The notes: generated from the letters alone by a model not told the origin. A DNA stretch of 33,372 nucleotides from GYS-P2D sp964414425 (GCA_964414425.1 CAYPWL010000035.1:1-33372), one strand, 5' to 3'. Shown: positions 25,507 to 33,372, numbered from the stretch's first letter. Program-made: numbers and translations.

Positions 25507-26634
25507 ATGAAGAGACTACATAATCTTATAGTATGTATTACCATTGCCGCATTGAGTTTTAGCTCATGCGGCGATAGTGATTCTGGTCCTATGGGTCCCG
25601 ATCCCATGAATATGGATGTGTCATTTGAGCGGAGTGAGTTGTTATCCGATATGGCTGACAATATCATTATCCCTGCTCTTGAGAACTATCAAGGTGCCTT
25701 GGAGGGTCTACAGACGAGTAAAGATGCTTTTGTCTCCGATCCTTCGGTTGGTAGCTTGACTGCTCTTAGGTCAGCATGGTTAGAGGCTTATCTCTCTTGG
25801 CAATCGGTATCGATATTTGATATCGGTCAAGCAGAGGCGATTGGTCTACGCAACTTCACTAATATCTACCCAACAGATGTTGCTGCGATTGAGTCCAATA
25901 TTTCTTCGGGCGATTACAATTTACAGTTGCCTTCTAATTTTGACACACAGGGATTCCCAGCTTTGGATTATCTCTTGTTTGGCATTGCGGATAATGAGGA
26001 GGGTATTGTAGCGTTACTCAGCAATGATAGCTATATGCAGTATCTGAGTGACGTAGTAGACAGATTAGATGCCCTTACTACGGAGGTCGTGGACGATTGG
26101 AATAATGGATTTAGAGTGGCTTTCATCGCTAATAATGGATCATCAGCTACAGCATCGACGGATAAGATAGTCAATGACTTCATATTTTATTACGAGAGAT
26201 TTTTACGTGCTGGAAAAATAGGAATACCAGCTGGCGTCTTTTCTAATTCGGCCATTAGCGCCAATGTAGAAGCGCCGTTTTCACGAATATATAGCAAGCA
26301 GTTATTCTTGGCAGGGTTTCAAGCTACAAGAGACTTCTTCATGGGTAGATCTTCTGAGGGGTTTGACATGGGGTTCGGCTTAGACGATTACCTTGATGCA
26401 GTAGCAACTGCCAATGGTACGGGATCTGTCGCAACAGCAATTATTGATCAGTGGGCTATCGCTCAATCAGAGATCGATGGACTTATGGATGATTTCGTCC
26501 TCCAGATTGAGCAGGATAATGTCCGCATGCTACAGGCCTATGATGAACTACAACGGGCTGTGATATTGCTCAAGGTTGATATGTTGCAAGCGCTCAATAT
26601 CCAGGTAGATTTCGTAGACGCCGACGGTGATTGA
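25507..26634 (+). CDS. Imelysin-like lipoprotein (peptidase M75 / IrpA fold)
   Basis: 375 residues. Lipoprotein signal MKRLHNLIVCITIAALSFSS with C21. ALENYQGALEGLQTSKDAF, LRSAWLEAYLSWQSVSIFDIG and NFDTQGFPALDYLLFG match imelysin-like proteins, helical-bundle proteins linked to iron uptake (IrpA) and first described as insulin-cleaving. The GxHxxE motif, thought to bind metal, reads G149-F-P-A-L-D154 here: His is replaced by Pro and Glu by Asp. The GxPALE/D form occurs in a recognised subgroup, so this is a paralogue type, not damage. A second half with YYERFLRAGKIGIPAGVF, PFSRIYSKQLF and WAIAQSEIDGLMDD completes the two-bundle architecture. It overlaps the next gene by 8 bases. Confidence 0.88.
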   Translation: MKRLHNLIVCITIAALSFSSCGDSDSGPMGPDPMNMDVSFERSELLSDMADNIIIPALENYQGALEGLQTSKDAFVSDPSVGSLTALRSAWLEAYLSWQSVSIFDIGQAEAIGLRNFTNIYPTDVAAIESNISSGDYNLQLPSNFDTQGFPALDYLLFGIADNEEGIVALLSNDSYMQYLSDVVDRLDALTTEVVDDWNNGFRVAFIANNGSSATASTDKIVNDFIFYYERFLRAGKIGIPAGVFSNSAISANVEAPFSRIYSKQLFLAGFQATRDFFMGRSSEGFDMGFGLDDYLDAVATANGTGSVATAIIDQWAIAQSEIDGLMDDFVLQIEQDNVRMLQAYDELQRAVILLKVDMLQALNIQVDFVDADGD

Positions 26635-27976
26635 TGCACTGTCCAGACATATAAATCAAGAAACTAAGGCCGCTCCATTAGCGGTCTTTCGTGTCTTATT
26701 TGGGGTTGTAATGTTGATTAGTACCTGTAGATTTTGGTACAATGGCTGGATTGAAAAGCTTTATCTCGACCCTAAGTTTCATTTTCACTATTTAGGTTTT
26801 GACTTTGTCACTGTTCCAGGACAGTGGACCTATGTACTGTTTGCTTTGATGGCGATTTTGGCGACAACAATCATGGTGGGGTATCAGTATCGCCTGAGTA
26901 TCATTTTGTTCTTCTTGATCTTCACCTATGTGGAGCTGATGGATAAGACGACTTATCTCAATCATTATTACTTCGTGTCTGTCCTCAGTTTTTTGATGAT
27001 TTGGCTTCCGATGAATAGTATGTTTTCGCTGGATGCATCTATGAGCGGTGGAGATATCGTAAGTGTGCCGAGGTGGACGATCTTATCACTTCAAGTATTT
27101 ATCTCATTGGTGTATATCTACGCCGGGCTTGCCAAGCTCAATCATGACTGGATGTGCAGAGCTATGCCCTTGACCTTATGGTTGCCGACACATCAAGATA
27201 TACCTGTACTGGGTAGCTTATTTCAATATAAGTGGAGTCATTATGCTTTCAGTTGGGGCGGAGCACTATATGATTTATTTATCCCATTCTTTCTGATGTG
27301 GACTAAAACCAGGGTGTTAGCATTCATAGCGGTACTGTTTTTTCACATTATGACATCCATTTTGTTTCCTATTGGTATGTTCCCATATCTGATGATCGCT
27401 GCAGTATTCATCTTTATGAGTGGTGATTTTCACGAGAGCGTGATCTTGACGGTTAAGAACCTATTACCACGACTGGGTCAAAAACAGCGTACGTGGGCTG
27501 CTAATAGCGCTGTGTTAACGATCCCTAATTTGAATGTCTGGGTTGTGGCAGCTGTATTAGGATTGCAGATACTGATCCCATTGAGAGTATGGGCCTATCC
27601 GGGTAATATGTTTTGGACTGAGCAAGGGTATCGATTTTCGTGGAGGGTGATGCTTATGGAAAAAACAGGCTATGCAAACTTTAAGGTGGTCGATGGACAG
27701 ACGGGTCAGTTTTTCTATGTGCAGAATGATGACTTTCTCACGGCCTTTCAAGAAAAAGAAATGAGCACTCAGCCTGACTTTATGATCGAATACGCACATA
27801 TCCTAAGAGATCATTTTGCCAGTCAAGGGCATCAGAATATTGAAATCTATGTGGAGAGCTATGCCTCACTTAATGGCCGTAGAAGTCAAACTTATATTGA
27901 TCCCGACGTAGATCTAACTAAACTAAAGAATAGTCTGTGGCATAAGGACTATATTAAACCGATAGAAGATGAGTAG
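26627..27976 (+). CDS. Vitamin K-dependent gamma-carboxylase homologue (HTTM domain, full length)
   Basis: 449 residues, GTG start (ATTGATGCACTG follows; no ATG in frame nearby). Several membrane helices carry the HTTM/VKGC signature: MDKTTYLNHYYF (105-116), IYAGLAKLNHDW (164-175) and HIMTSILFPIGMFPYLM (240-256). Compared from memory with human GGCX, these fit DKTSWNNHSYL, AGVKKLDADW and HCMNSQLFSIGMFSYVM; K170 then falls on the catalytic base K218 and H113 on H160. The C-terminal extramembrane domain (about 328-449; WTEQGYRFSW, VVDGQTGQFFYV, YASLNGRRSQTYIDPDVD) also matches, so this is more than an HTTM domain alone. GGCX oxidises vitamin K hydroquinone and carboxylates Glu. Here menaquinol would be the natural cofactor; what is modified is unknown. 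Overlaps imelysin and receptor genes by 8 bases each. Confidence 0.88.
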   Translation: MIDALSRHINQETKAAPLAVFRVLFGVVMLISTCRFWYNGWIEKLYLDPKFHFHYLGFDFVTVPGQWTYVLFALMAILATTIMVGYQYRLSIILFFLIFTYVELMDKTTYLNHYYFVSVLSFLMIWLPMNSMFSLDASMSGGDIVSVPRWTILSLQVFISLVYIYAGLAKLNHDWMCRAMPLTLWLPTHQDIPVLGSLFQYKWSHYAFSWGGALYDLFIPFFLMWTKTRVLAFIAVLFFHIMTSILFPIGMFPYLMIAAVFIFMSGDFHESVILTVKNLLPRLGQKQRTWAANSAVLTIPNLNVWVVAAVLGLQILIPLRVWAYPGNMFWTEQGYRFSWRVMLMEKTGYANFKVVDGQTGQFFYVQNDDFLTAFQEKEMSTQPDFMIEYAHILRDHFASQGHQNIEIYVESYASLNGRRSQTYIDPDVDLTKLKNSLWHKDYIKPIEDE

Positions 27977-30443
27977 AGTCGTATATGGAGCAGTTCTATG
28001 GGTATTGCTCGTTATCAATGGTTATGGGCAGCGAACTATCACGGTGACCGCCATAGATACCGTCAGTGATCTGCAAGTCTTGAGCTATGATCTATATGAC
28101 AATGATGCTCAAATCATCCTACCGTCCAATGAGGCTGGTGAAGTCAGAATCCAACTTGAGGCTTCGCAGACTAAGAGCTTAACACTATTCTCAGAAAACT
28201 ATGAGATTACCACTTTTAATCTCGGAGAGAGCTCAGGGAACTCAGTAGTGGTCCATACCTCAAGGCTTAGCATTGAGTTGTCTGCGATAGAGATTGCCGC
28301 AAGGCGGGACGAACTGTTCAGCCTTAAGCAGCTCAAAGATGTCGAGGGGACCTCAATATTTGCTGGTAAGAAGACGGAAGTCATCCTGCTTGATAAGTTC
28401 AAAGGAAATCTTGCTACTAACAATGCTCGAGAGATTTACGCTCAGATTGCAGGCCTAAACATCTACGAGGGTGACAACGGCGGAATCCAGCTGGGGATTG
28501 GCGGTCGAGGACTTGATCCTAACCGTACGGCTAACTTCAATACACGACAGAATGGATATGACATCAGTGCTGATGTGCTGGGCTATCCCGAGAGCTACTA
28601 TACACCACCATCTGAGTCAATCGAAGAGATTCAAGTCGTACGTGGTGCAAGTTCACTTCAATATGGAACACAATTTGGCGGCTTGATCAACTTCAAGCTA
28701 AGGGATATTGCAGGTCAAGAGGGACTCTCGATTAATACTCGACAGACTGTTGGTTCTTTTGGATTGTTGAACTCCTACAATCAGATTGGTTATAAAGCTG
28801 AAGCACTTACGGTCAACGTCGGGGTGAACTATAAAACAGGAGATGGCTATCGAGATAATTCTGAATTTGAGTCGATTAACCTGTTTACGACGGTGGGATA
28901 TGAGTTCAGCAAGAAGACGACCTTAACTGGTGAGCTGACCTATTTTAATTATCTCTCTCAGCAAGCTGGTGGATTGACAGATGATCAGTTTCTGGAGGAC
29001 CCAAGACAGAGCACCAGGGAGCGTAACTGGTTTGGCGTGGACTATCTCCTCTACAACCTGAGATTGAGTCATAAGATTGATCCAAGTGCTACACTGAGTC
29101 TGAGTTTGTTCGGGTTGAGGGCGGCACGTTCGGCCGTTGGGTTTAGGGGGAATCCTATTAACCTTAATGAGAACCCCATTACGGGTCTCGATGAGCAGGA
29201 CGCCGATGGTAATTTCATCAGTCCACGAGACTTGATCATTGATGATTTCAATAACTGGGGCCTTGAAGCAAAGTATCTCAAGCGATACCAACTCCTTAAT
29301 AAAAATGCCGTTTTCTTACTGGGTGCTAAAGTTTATCAATCTAACAACACATCTCTACAAGGCCCCGGTACGACAGGTGTAAATGCAGATTTTGGCTTAG
29401 CTACTGATCAGTTTCCAGACTATCCCAATCAATCCAACTTTGATCTTCCTAATCGAAACTATGCGCTATTCGCTGAGCATATCATCTATCTGGACAAGGA
29501 TGTCTCGATTATACCTGGTGTAAGGATAGAGCACATCAATACAGCCACTGCGGGTACATTTAATCAAGTTGTATTTGACAATGCGGGTAATCCGCTCCTC
29601 AATCAGGAGCTGGAAGATAATCGGACCTTGCGAAGGACGTTTGCACTTTTTGGTATTGGCTTAAACTATAAGAAGCTTAAGAATACAACGCTCTATGCTA
29701 ATATCTCACAGAACTACAGATCGGTCACCTTTAGCGATATCCGAGTAGTCAATCCCACATTTATCGTTGATCCTGATCTGAGAGATGAGCGCGGCTTTAC
29801 TGCGGACATTGGTTTGAGGGGTAGGTTGGCCAAGAGTATTTCTTTTGATCTTGGCGCATATACCATCCAGTATCAAGATCGCATTGGTGTTATCCTTGAT
29901 GATCGTGCTAACAGGCTTCGCACTAACATTGGCAATGCCTCGATCATTGGTGTAGAATCATTCGCTGATATCAATATCACCAACTTGTTGAGTGATCGCC
30001 CTAAGGGCTATAGTCTCAAGTGGTTTGTCAATGCGGCTTTTACATACTCTCGCTATACATCCTCAGATGAGAACAATGTAATCGGTAAGCGTGTCGAGTT
30101 TGTACCTCAGGTTAATCTTAAGACGGGAGTAAGCTATAAGATTGGACAGTTCAGTACCTCTCTTCAATATACCTATCTGTCTGAGCAGTTTACTGATGCA
30201 CAGAACTCAGAGTCTGTCTTTGGGGGAGACTCACGCAGCGGAATCATCGGAACGATACCAGCGTACTCGATCATAGATTTTAATATCACTCAGAGCTTTG
30301 GAGCTATTGAGATTTCAGCGGGTCTCAACAACCTATTGGATGAGGACTACTTTACCAGACGTGCGACGGGCTATCCTGGCCCAGGGATCATTCCATCCGA
30401 TGGTAGGTCATTTTATGTGACAGTAGGGTATGAGTTCAGATAG
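27969..30443 (+). CDS. TonB-dependent outer-membrane receptor (FecA-like)
   Basis: 824 residues. After a signal peptide (MSRVVYGAVLWVLLVINGYG) comes a small carboxypeptidase-regulatory-like domain (about 22-105), then a plug (about 120-245; NAREIYAQIAGLNIYEGDNG, QLGIGGRGLDPNRTANFNTR, IEEIQVVRGASSLQYGTQFG, GLINFKL) and a 22-strand barrel ending in FYVTVGYEFR. YPESYYTPPSESIEEIQVVRG is the pattern of the FecA/iron-dicitrate group. It imports a ligand across the outer membrane using TonB-ExbBD energy; iron chelate is the best guess, copper or another metal is possible. It is the last gene of the operon and starts inside the end of the carboxylase gene. No terminator with a clear T-tract follows. 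Confidence 0.92.
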   Translation: MSRVVYGAVLWVLLVINGYGQRTITVTAIDTVSDLQVLSYDLYDNDAQIILPSNEAGEVRIQLEASQTKSLTLFSENYEITTFNLGESSGNSVVVHTSRLSIELSAIEIAARRDELFSLKQLKDVEGTSIFAGKKTEVILLDKFKGNLATNNAREIYAQIAGLNIYEGDNGGIQLGIGGRGLDPNRTANFNTRQNGYDISADVLGYPESYYTPPSESIEEIQVVRGASSLQYGTQFGGLINFKLRDIAGQEGLSINTRQTVGSFGLLNSYNQIGYKAEALTVNVGVNYKTGDGYRDNSEFESINLFTTVGYEFSKKTTLTGELTYFNYLSQQAGGLTDDQFLEDPRQSTRERNWFGVDYLLYNLRLSHKIDPSATLSLSLFGLRAARSAVGFRGNPINLNENPITGLDEQDADGNFISPRDLIIDDFNNWGLEAKYLKRYQLLNKNAVFLLGAKVYQSNNTSLQGPGTTGVNADFGLATDQFPDYPNQSNFDLPNRNYALFAEHIIYLDKDVSIIPGVRIEHINTATAGTFNQVVFDNAGNPLLNQELEDNRTLRRTFALFGIGLNYKKLKNTTLYANISQNYRSVTFSDIRVVNPTFIVDPDLRDERGFTADIGLRGRLAKSISFDLGAYTIQYQDRIGVILDDRANRLRTNIGNASIIGVESFADINITNLLSDRPKGYSLKWFVNAAFTYSRYTSSDENNVIGKRVEFVPQVNLKTGVSYKIGQFSTSLQYTYLSEQFTDAQNSESVFGGDSRSGIIGTIPAYSIIDFNITQSFGAIEISAGLNNLLDEDYFTRRATGYPGPGIIPSDGRSFYVTVGYEFR

Positions 30444-30695
30444 AGTAAGTGATGGCGTCGAGTATATAGCTAAGGCGTAATCTTCTATTGCTGTTTCGAT
30501 AATAAGTCGACTGAGATCATGAAACTAATCAAACCACAGGATTAGAGTGCGGCAACAATTCTTGTTCTTCTGCTAAGTCATTGACAGTATTGATATCCAT
30601 GTTAGGTCAGTTCTATATGGTTATAGGAATAGCCTCATTTGTCAGAAAATTCATGAATAAACAATAGATAGTTTTAAACGAAAAAATATTTAAAT
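30444..30695. other. Intergenic region after the metal-uptake operon
   Basis: About 250 bases without a supported gene. A 23-codon minus-strand frame (30529-30600) is too short to claim. The AT-rich end (30660-30695) probably holds the promoter of the next gene; TAGTTTTA at 30669-30676 is one base off the -7 consensus. Confidence 0.4.
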
Positions 30696-31130
30696 ATGAT
30701 CAATAAAATTCTTGTATCATTTATGATTTGCCTGTTGGCTCTTACCATTGAGAGTTCAGGACAACTGAGTGAAAAAGTAATTGATGAAATAACCGCTAAG
30801 CAGGCAGATAAGTGGGCTCAATATTTGAATATATCAAACCATAGAAAATCAAGTCTTAGTAAGATATTGAAGCAGCATGAGCAAAATAGAAATTTAATAT
30901 TTCAGTCAACAAATGATCTGAAATCAAGGCTCCAGAGCGAGAATCAACGATTTCAATCTGAACTGAGCAGTATTTTGTCCGAAAATGAAGTAGTGGTCTA
31001 TAACACCCTGGAGCACCTGCGATTTGAGGACGATCGCCAGTATGTTAAGAGTCTATTACGGGCAGTTTCGAGTGATGTATATATTAAGTACCAAGCAAAA
31101 TATGAGTATTGGGATAAGGTCACTGTGTAG
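30696..31130 (+). CDS. Small exported helical protein, function unknown
   Basis: 144 residues with a signal peptide (MINKILVSFMICLLALTIES, cleavage near SSG/Q). The mature part is almost entirely helical and charged: ITAKQADKWAQYLNISNHRK, SSLSKILKQHEQNRNLIFQS, then LKSRLQSENQRFQSELSSIL. Its size and the 'L-x-LS...K..KI...' pattern recall Spy/CpxP-type (LTxxQ) periplasmic proteins of Bacteroidota, but the LTxxQ motif itself is not present, so no assignment is made. It stands alone, 252 bases after the receptor gene. Confidence 0.65.
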   Translation: MINKILVSFMICLLALTIESSGQLSEKVIDEITAKQADKWAQYLNISNHRKSSLSKILKQHEQNRNLIFQSTNDLKSRLQSENQRFQSELSSILSENEVVVYNTLEHLRFEDDRQYVKSLLRAVSSDVYIKYQAKYEYWDKVTV

Positions 31131-31147
31131 GCTACCCCACTACTTGA

Positions 31148-31204
31148 TTTGAACCCTTTTTTATTAACAAAATCTCATTTCTTAAAGTATTTCAAGGGTT
31201 CAAA
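31148..31204. repeat. 11-bp perfect inverted repeat, possible scar
   Basis: TTTGAACCCTT (31148-31158) and AAGGGTTCAAA (31194-31204) are exact reverse complements separated by 35 bases. The pair lies 17 bases after a stop codon and just before a truncated gene. The loop is long for a terminator; it could be an end-inverted scar of a lost element or a large RNA hairpin. Confidence 0.45.
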
Positions 31205-31260
31205 CCGACTTCTCGCCTAACTTCATCCTGCTATATTCGTCATTTGAGAAATAATTGTAT

Positions 31261-31380
31261 ATGCAGCAGACGTTTGATTACATTATTAATGGAGGAGGTT
31301 CGGCAGGTTGTGTTTTAGCCAATCGATTGTCAGCAGATAGTGCTATTGTGAGGAATCCGTTATTTGGGATTCTTAAATAG
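31261..31380 (+). pseudogene. N-terminal remnant of a GMC oxidoreductase
   Basis: ATG 31261 begins MQQTFDYIINGGGSAGCVLA, followed by NRLSADSAI, and then unrelated residues and a TAG at 31380. The first ~28 residues are the unmistakable FAD-binding start of glucose-methanol-choline oxidoreductases (choline or alcohol dehydrogenase type, normally over 500 residues; DYIIVGAGSAGCVLANRLS). Everything downstream, including the catalytic domain, is missing. The point of loss coincides with an imperfect inverted repeat (AGGAATCC...GGGATTCTT, about 31353-31377). It sits directly before a BVMO gene and an SDR gene, a typical alcohol/ketone oxidation neighbourhood, so the original gene was probably part of that cluster. 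Confidence 0.8.
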
Positions 31381-31455
31381 AAATATAGGTTTAGTGATCA
31401 GCAATAGCTCAACGGCTCAAGGATCAATCAAACCTTAATATCAAAAGAAAGAAAC

Positions 31456-32916
31456 ATGTCCAATACCACACATAGCTGTTTAATAGTCGGCACAGGCTTC
31501 TCCGGAATAGCGATGGCTGTCAAGCTAAAAGAAAAAGGAATCGAAGACTTCATCATCCTCGAAAAAGCCGATGACGTAGGTGGTACGTGGCGAGAGAATA
31601 CCTACCCGGGAGCAGAGTGCGATATCCCTTCTGCCCTGTATAGTTACTCTTTTGAGCCCTATCCAGAGTGGGAATATAAATGGTCTATGCAGCCACAGAT
31701 CTTGGAATATATCAAGTATGTAGCTTGCAAGCGTGAGATCTATCAACATATTCATTTTGGGGAAGAGTTAGTAGCCGCCCACTGGCAGGAGAAGGAAGGC
31801 ATCTGGGAGGTCCAAACGAAAGGAGGTAAAACCTACCAGGGTAATATGCTCGTTTCGGCTATAGGACAATTACACCACCCCTCTATCCCGAATTTTGAAG
31901 GGAAGGACACTTATGCTGGCCCGAGTTTTCATTCTGCGCAATGGAACCATGACGTTGATTTAGCAGGGAAGACGGTTGGTGTAATCGGTAATGCTGCCAG
32001 TGCGGTACAGTTCATTCCAGAAATTGCCAAGACAGCAGAGAAGGTGAAAGTTTTTCAACGCACTCCTAACTGGATGTTGCCTAAGCAAGATAGGGCATAC
32101 AAAAAGTGGGAAAAAAATCTGGTTCGCCGATTTCCGATCCTATTAAGAATGTATCGACTCAAGATTTGGTTATTGGGTGGAGGTCTATTCCTACTGATGA
32201 AAAATAGCCACGGTTTAATGCGTAAGCTCTATCAGCAACAAACCATTAACTACATCAAAAAGCATATTAAGGACCCTGATACTATCAGACATCTAACACC
32301 CGACTACCCTATGGGGGCAAAGCGAATTTTATTTTCCGATACGTATTACCCTGCTTTAGCGCTTCCTTCGGTACAGTTAATTCCGGGTGGCGTTCAGGCT
32401 ATTGGCTCAACTGGCGTAGTCGCCGGAGATGGGACGGCTCACGACGTAGATGTTTTAATCTATTCAACAGGTTTTAAAACCAATCCTTTTCTATTAGGAT
32501 TAGACATCAGAGGCAAAGGAGGACTAACCATCAAAGAAGCATGGAAAGATGGACCCGCTAACTATTTGGGGATGGCCGTTACCAACTTTCCTAACCTATT
32601 TATGATGTATGGACCCAATACCAACTTGGGTCATAACTCCATCATATTGATGAGTGAAGCCCAAGCGGAATATATCGCTCAATGCGCACAGGCGGTTAAG
32701 CAGAATAAACTGAAAACCATGGAAGTAAGTGCTGAGACTATGAAAGCCTATCATCAATCTACTCAAAAGCGATTGGGAGAAATGATCTGGGCAACCGTGG
32801 AGGATAGTTGGTATAAATCGGCGAACGGAAATATCCCTAACAATTACCCCGGTCGAACCATGGAGTATATGTGCAAAACCAAATCGGTCAATTTTGATGA
32901 ATATGTCATTGCATAA
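31456..32916 (+). CDS. Flavin-containing monooxygenase, Baeyer-Villiger type
   Basis: 486 residues. An FAD Rossmann motif GTGFSG (12-17) with ILEKADDVGGTWRENTYPGA is followed by the type I BVMO fingerprint YAGPSFHSAQW (153-163; consensus FxGxxxHxxxW with Tyr for Phe) and a second, NADPH-binding Rossmann motif VGVIGNAASA (174-183). A conserved block ATGF-like (YSTGFKTNPF) and PNLFMMYGPNTNLGHNSI complete the family pattern. Such enzymes insert oxygen next to a ketone to form an ester or lactone, or oxidise N/S atoms, using FAD, NADPH and O2 in the cytoplasm. Length is normal. The substrate is unknown. With the SDR gene (63 bases later) and the GMC remnant, alcohol-to-ketone-to-ester conversion is a reasonable inference. 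Confidence 0.9.
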   Translation: MSNTTHSCLIVGTGFSGIAMAVKLKEKGIEDFIILEKADDVGGTWRENTYPGAECDIPSALYSYSFEPYPEWEYKWSMQPQILEYIKYVACKREIYQHIHFGEELVAAHWQEKEGIWEVQTKGGKTYQGNMLVSAIGQLHHPSIPNFEGKDTYAGPSFHSAQWNHDVDLAGKTVGVIGNAASAVQFIPEIAKTAEKVKVFQRTPNWMLPKQDRAYKKWEKNLVRRFPILLRMYRLKIWLLGGGLFLLMKNSHGLMRKLYQQQTINYIKKHIKDPDTIRHLTPDYPMGAKRILFSDTYYPALALPSVQLIPGGVQAIGSTGVVAGDGTAHDVDVLIYSTGFKTNPFLLGLDIRGKGGLTIKEAWKDGPANYLGMAVTNFPNLFMMYGPNTNLGHNSIILMSEAQAEYIAQCAQAVKQNKLKTMEVSAETMKAYHQSTQKRLGEMIWATVEDSWYKSANGNIPNNYPGRTMEYMCKTKSVNFDEYVIA

Positions 32917-32979
32917 TCTATTGATCAATAGTAAAGGAACATGTCATAAGCACTCAACTCATACACGGAAACTTAATTT

Positions 32980-33372
32980 ATGAACTTACAGAACGCGTTA
33001 AATTTTTCAGGCAAAAAAGTCCTGATCACAGGAGCATCAAGCGGCATTGGTTATGGTATTGCGAAGGAGTTTGTAGGAGCTGGTGCAACTGTTCATATCA
33101 CAGGTGCGAGAACAGTAGGAGATTACAACAATAATTTCACAGCGATGACTTTTCATTCGCTTAATGCCGCTAATGGACCGGACATTGAAGCTTTAGCAGA
33201 AACCATCCAAGAATTAGATGTACTCATCAATTGCGTTGGAACGGTTTTTATAAAAAACAAGAGTTCGAAAGAGCTGGTTTTGAAAAAATCCTCAACATTA
33301 ATTTGACTGGAGTCATGCATTTGTGTATAGCTTTTTATCCTCATTTAGAGATAAGTGGTGGAAATATCATAA
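32980..33372 (+). pseudogene. Short-chain dehydrogenase with a frameshift, 3' end outside window
   Basis: Starts MNLQNALNFSGKKVLITGAS and carries the NAD(P)-binding motif TGASSGIG and the NCVG (NAG-type) motif of classical SDRs. After GTVFIK the frame shifts: the original frame ends in nonsense and a TGA at 33304-33306, while the frame starting EFERAGFEKILNINLTGVMH is the expected SDR continuation and stays open to the window edge. The switch lies at a run of six A (33252-33257); one more A would restore ...FIKKQEFERAGF... Either a real one-base deletion or a sequencing error. Family members oxidise alcohols or reduce ketones. It follows the BVMO gene on the same strand. Confidence 0.8.

Noticed and set aside
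30529..30600. 23-codon minus-strand frame (MDINTVNDLAEEQELLPHSN...)
   Set aside because: It reads like protein but is too short, with no promoter, terminator or recognised relative.
31148..31204. tRNA T-loop-like strings (GGGTTCAAA) suggesting a tRNA or attachment site
   Set aside because: The flanking bases cannot form the T-stem, and no acceptor, D or anticodon arms are present.

Overview
The window looks like a scaffold piece from a Bacteroidota genome, probably of the Saprospiria/Saprospiraceae type. The reasons are a very large secreted protein built from HYR-like and related surface modules, the families DUF5723, DUF4856, DUF4953-type metalloprotease and BNR/VPS10-like propellers, FecA-like TonB receptors, weak or absent Shine-Dalgarno sites, and -7 boxes of the Bacteroidota form TAnnTTTG. 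Base composition is moderate and no RNA gene, CRISPR array or intact mobile element was seen. One run of 100 N (21426-21525) is an assembly gap inside a gene.

Layout. 1-6268 (minus): N-terminal 2,089 codons of a giant secreted multi-domain protein that runs off the left edge and holds two tandem copies of a ~520-residue module. 6672-9724 (plus): a small membrane protein, a DUF5723 outer-membrane barrel protein, and a fusion of a DUF5519 domain with a complete shikimate kinase. 9721-20884 (minus): a secreted DUF695-RraB protein; a MoxR ATPase with its VWA/CoxE partner; an alpha/beta hydrolase; a DUF3291 protein overlapping a cysteine hydrolase; and two large exported proteins, a zinc metalloprotease and a BNR-propeller protein. 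21139-24162: an FG-GAP repeat protein split by the N gap, a 30-codon Cys/Lys-rich mini-gene, an HPF-type ribosome hibernation factor, a possible 54-codon minus-strand gene, and a TfoX-N protein. 24276-30443 (plus): a tightly coupled four-gene operon: DUF4856 lipoprotein, imelysin-like lipoprotein, full-length vitamin K-dependent gamma-carboxylase (VKGC/HTTM) homologue, and TonB-dependent receptor. 30696-end (plus): a small secreted helical protein, an eroded N-terminus of a GMC oxidoreductase, a Baeyer-Villiger-type flavin monooxygenase, and a short-chain dehydrogenase broken by a one-base frameshift.

The most interesting system is the 24276-30443 operon. Its genes are separated by 1, -8 and -8 bases, so they are probably made together. 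The receptor and the two lipoproteins suggest metal (iron) uptake across the outer membrane. The third gene aligns, from memory, with human gamma-glutamyl carboxylase through both the membrane part and the C-terminal extramembrane domain, and it keeps the lysine equivalent to the catalytic base. A quinol-oxidising, possibly carboxylating enzyme locked into a metal-uptake operon is unexplained. The right end looks like a decayed alcohol/ketone oxidation cluster (GMC oxidoreductase remnant, BVMO, broken SDR).
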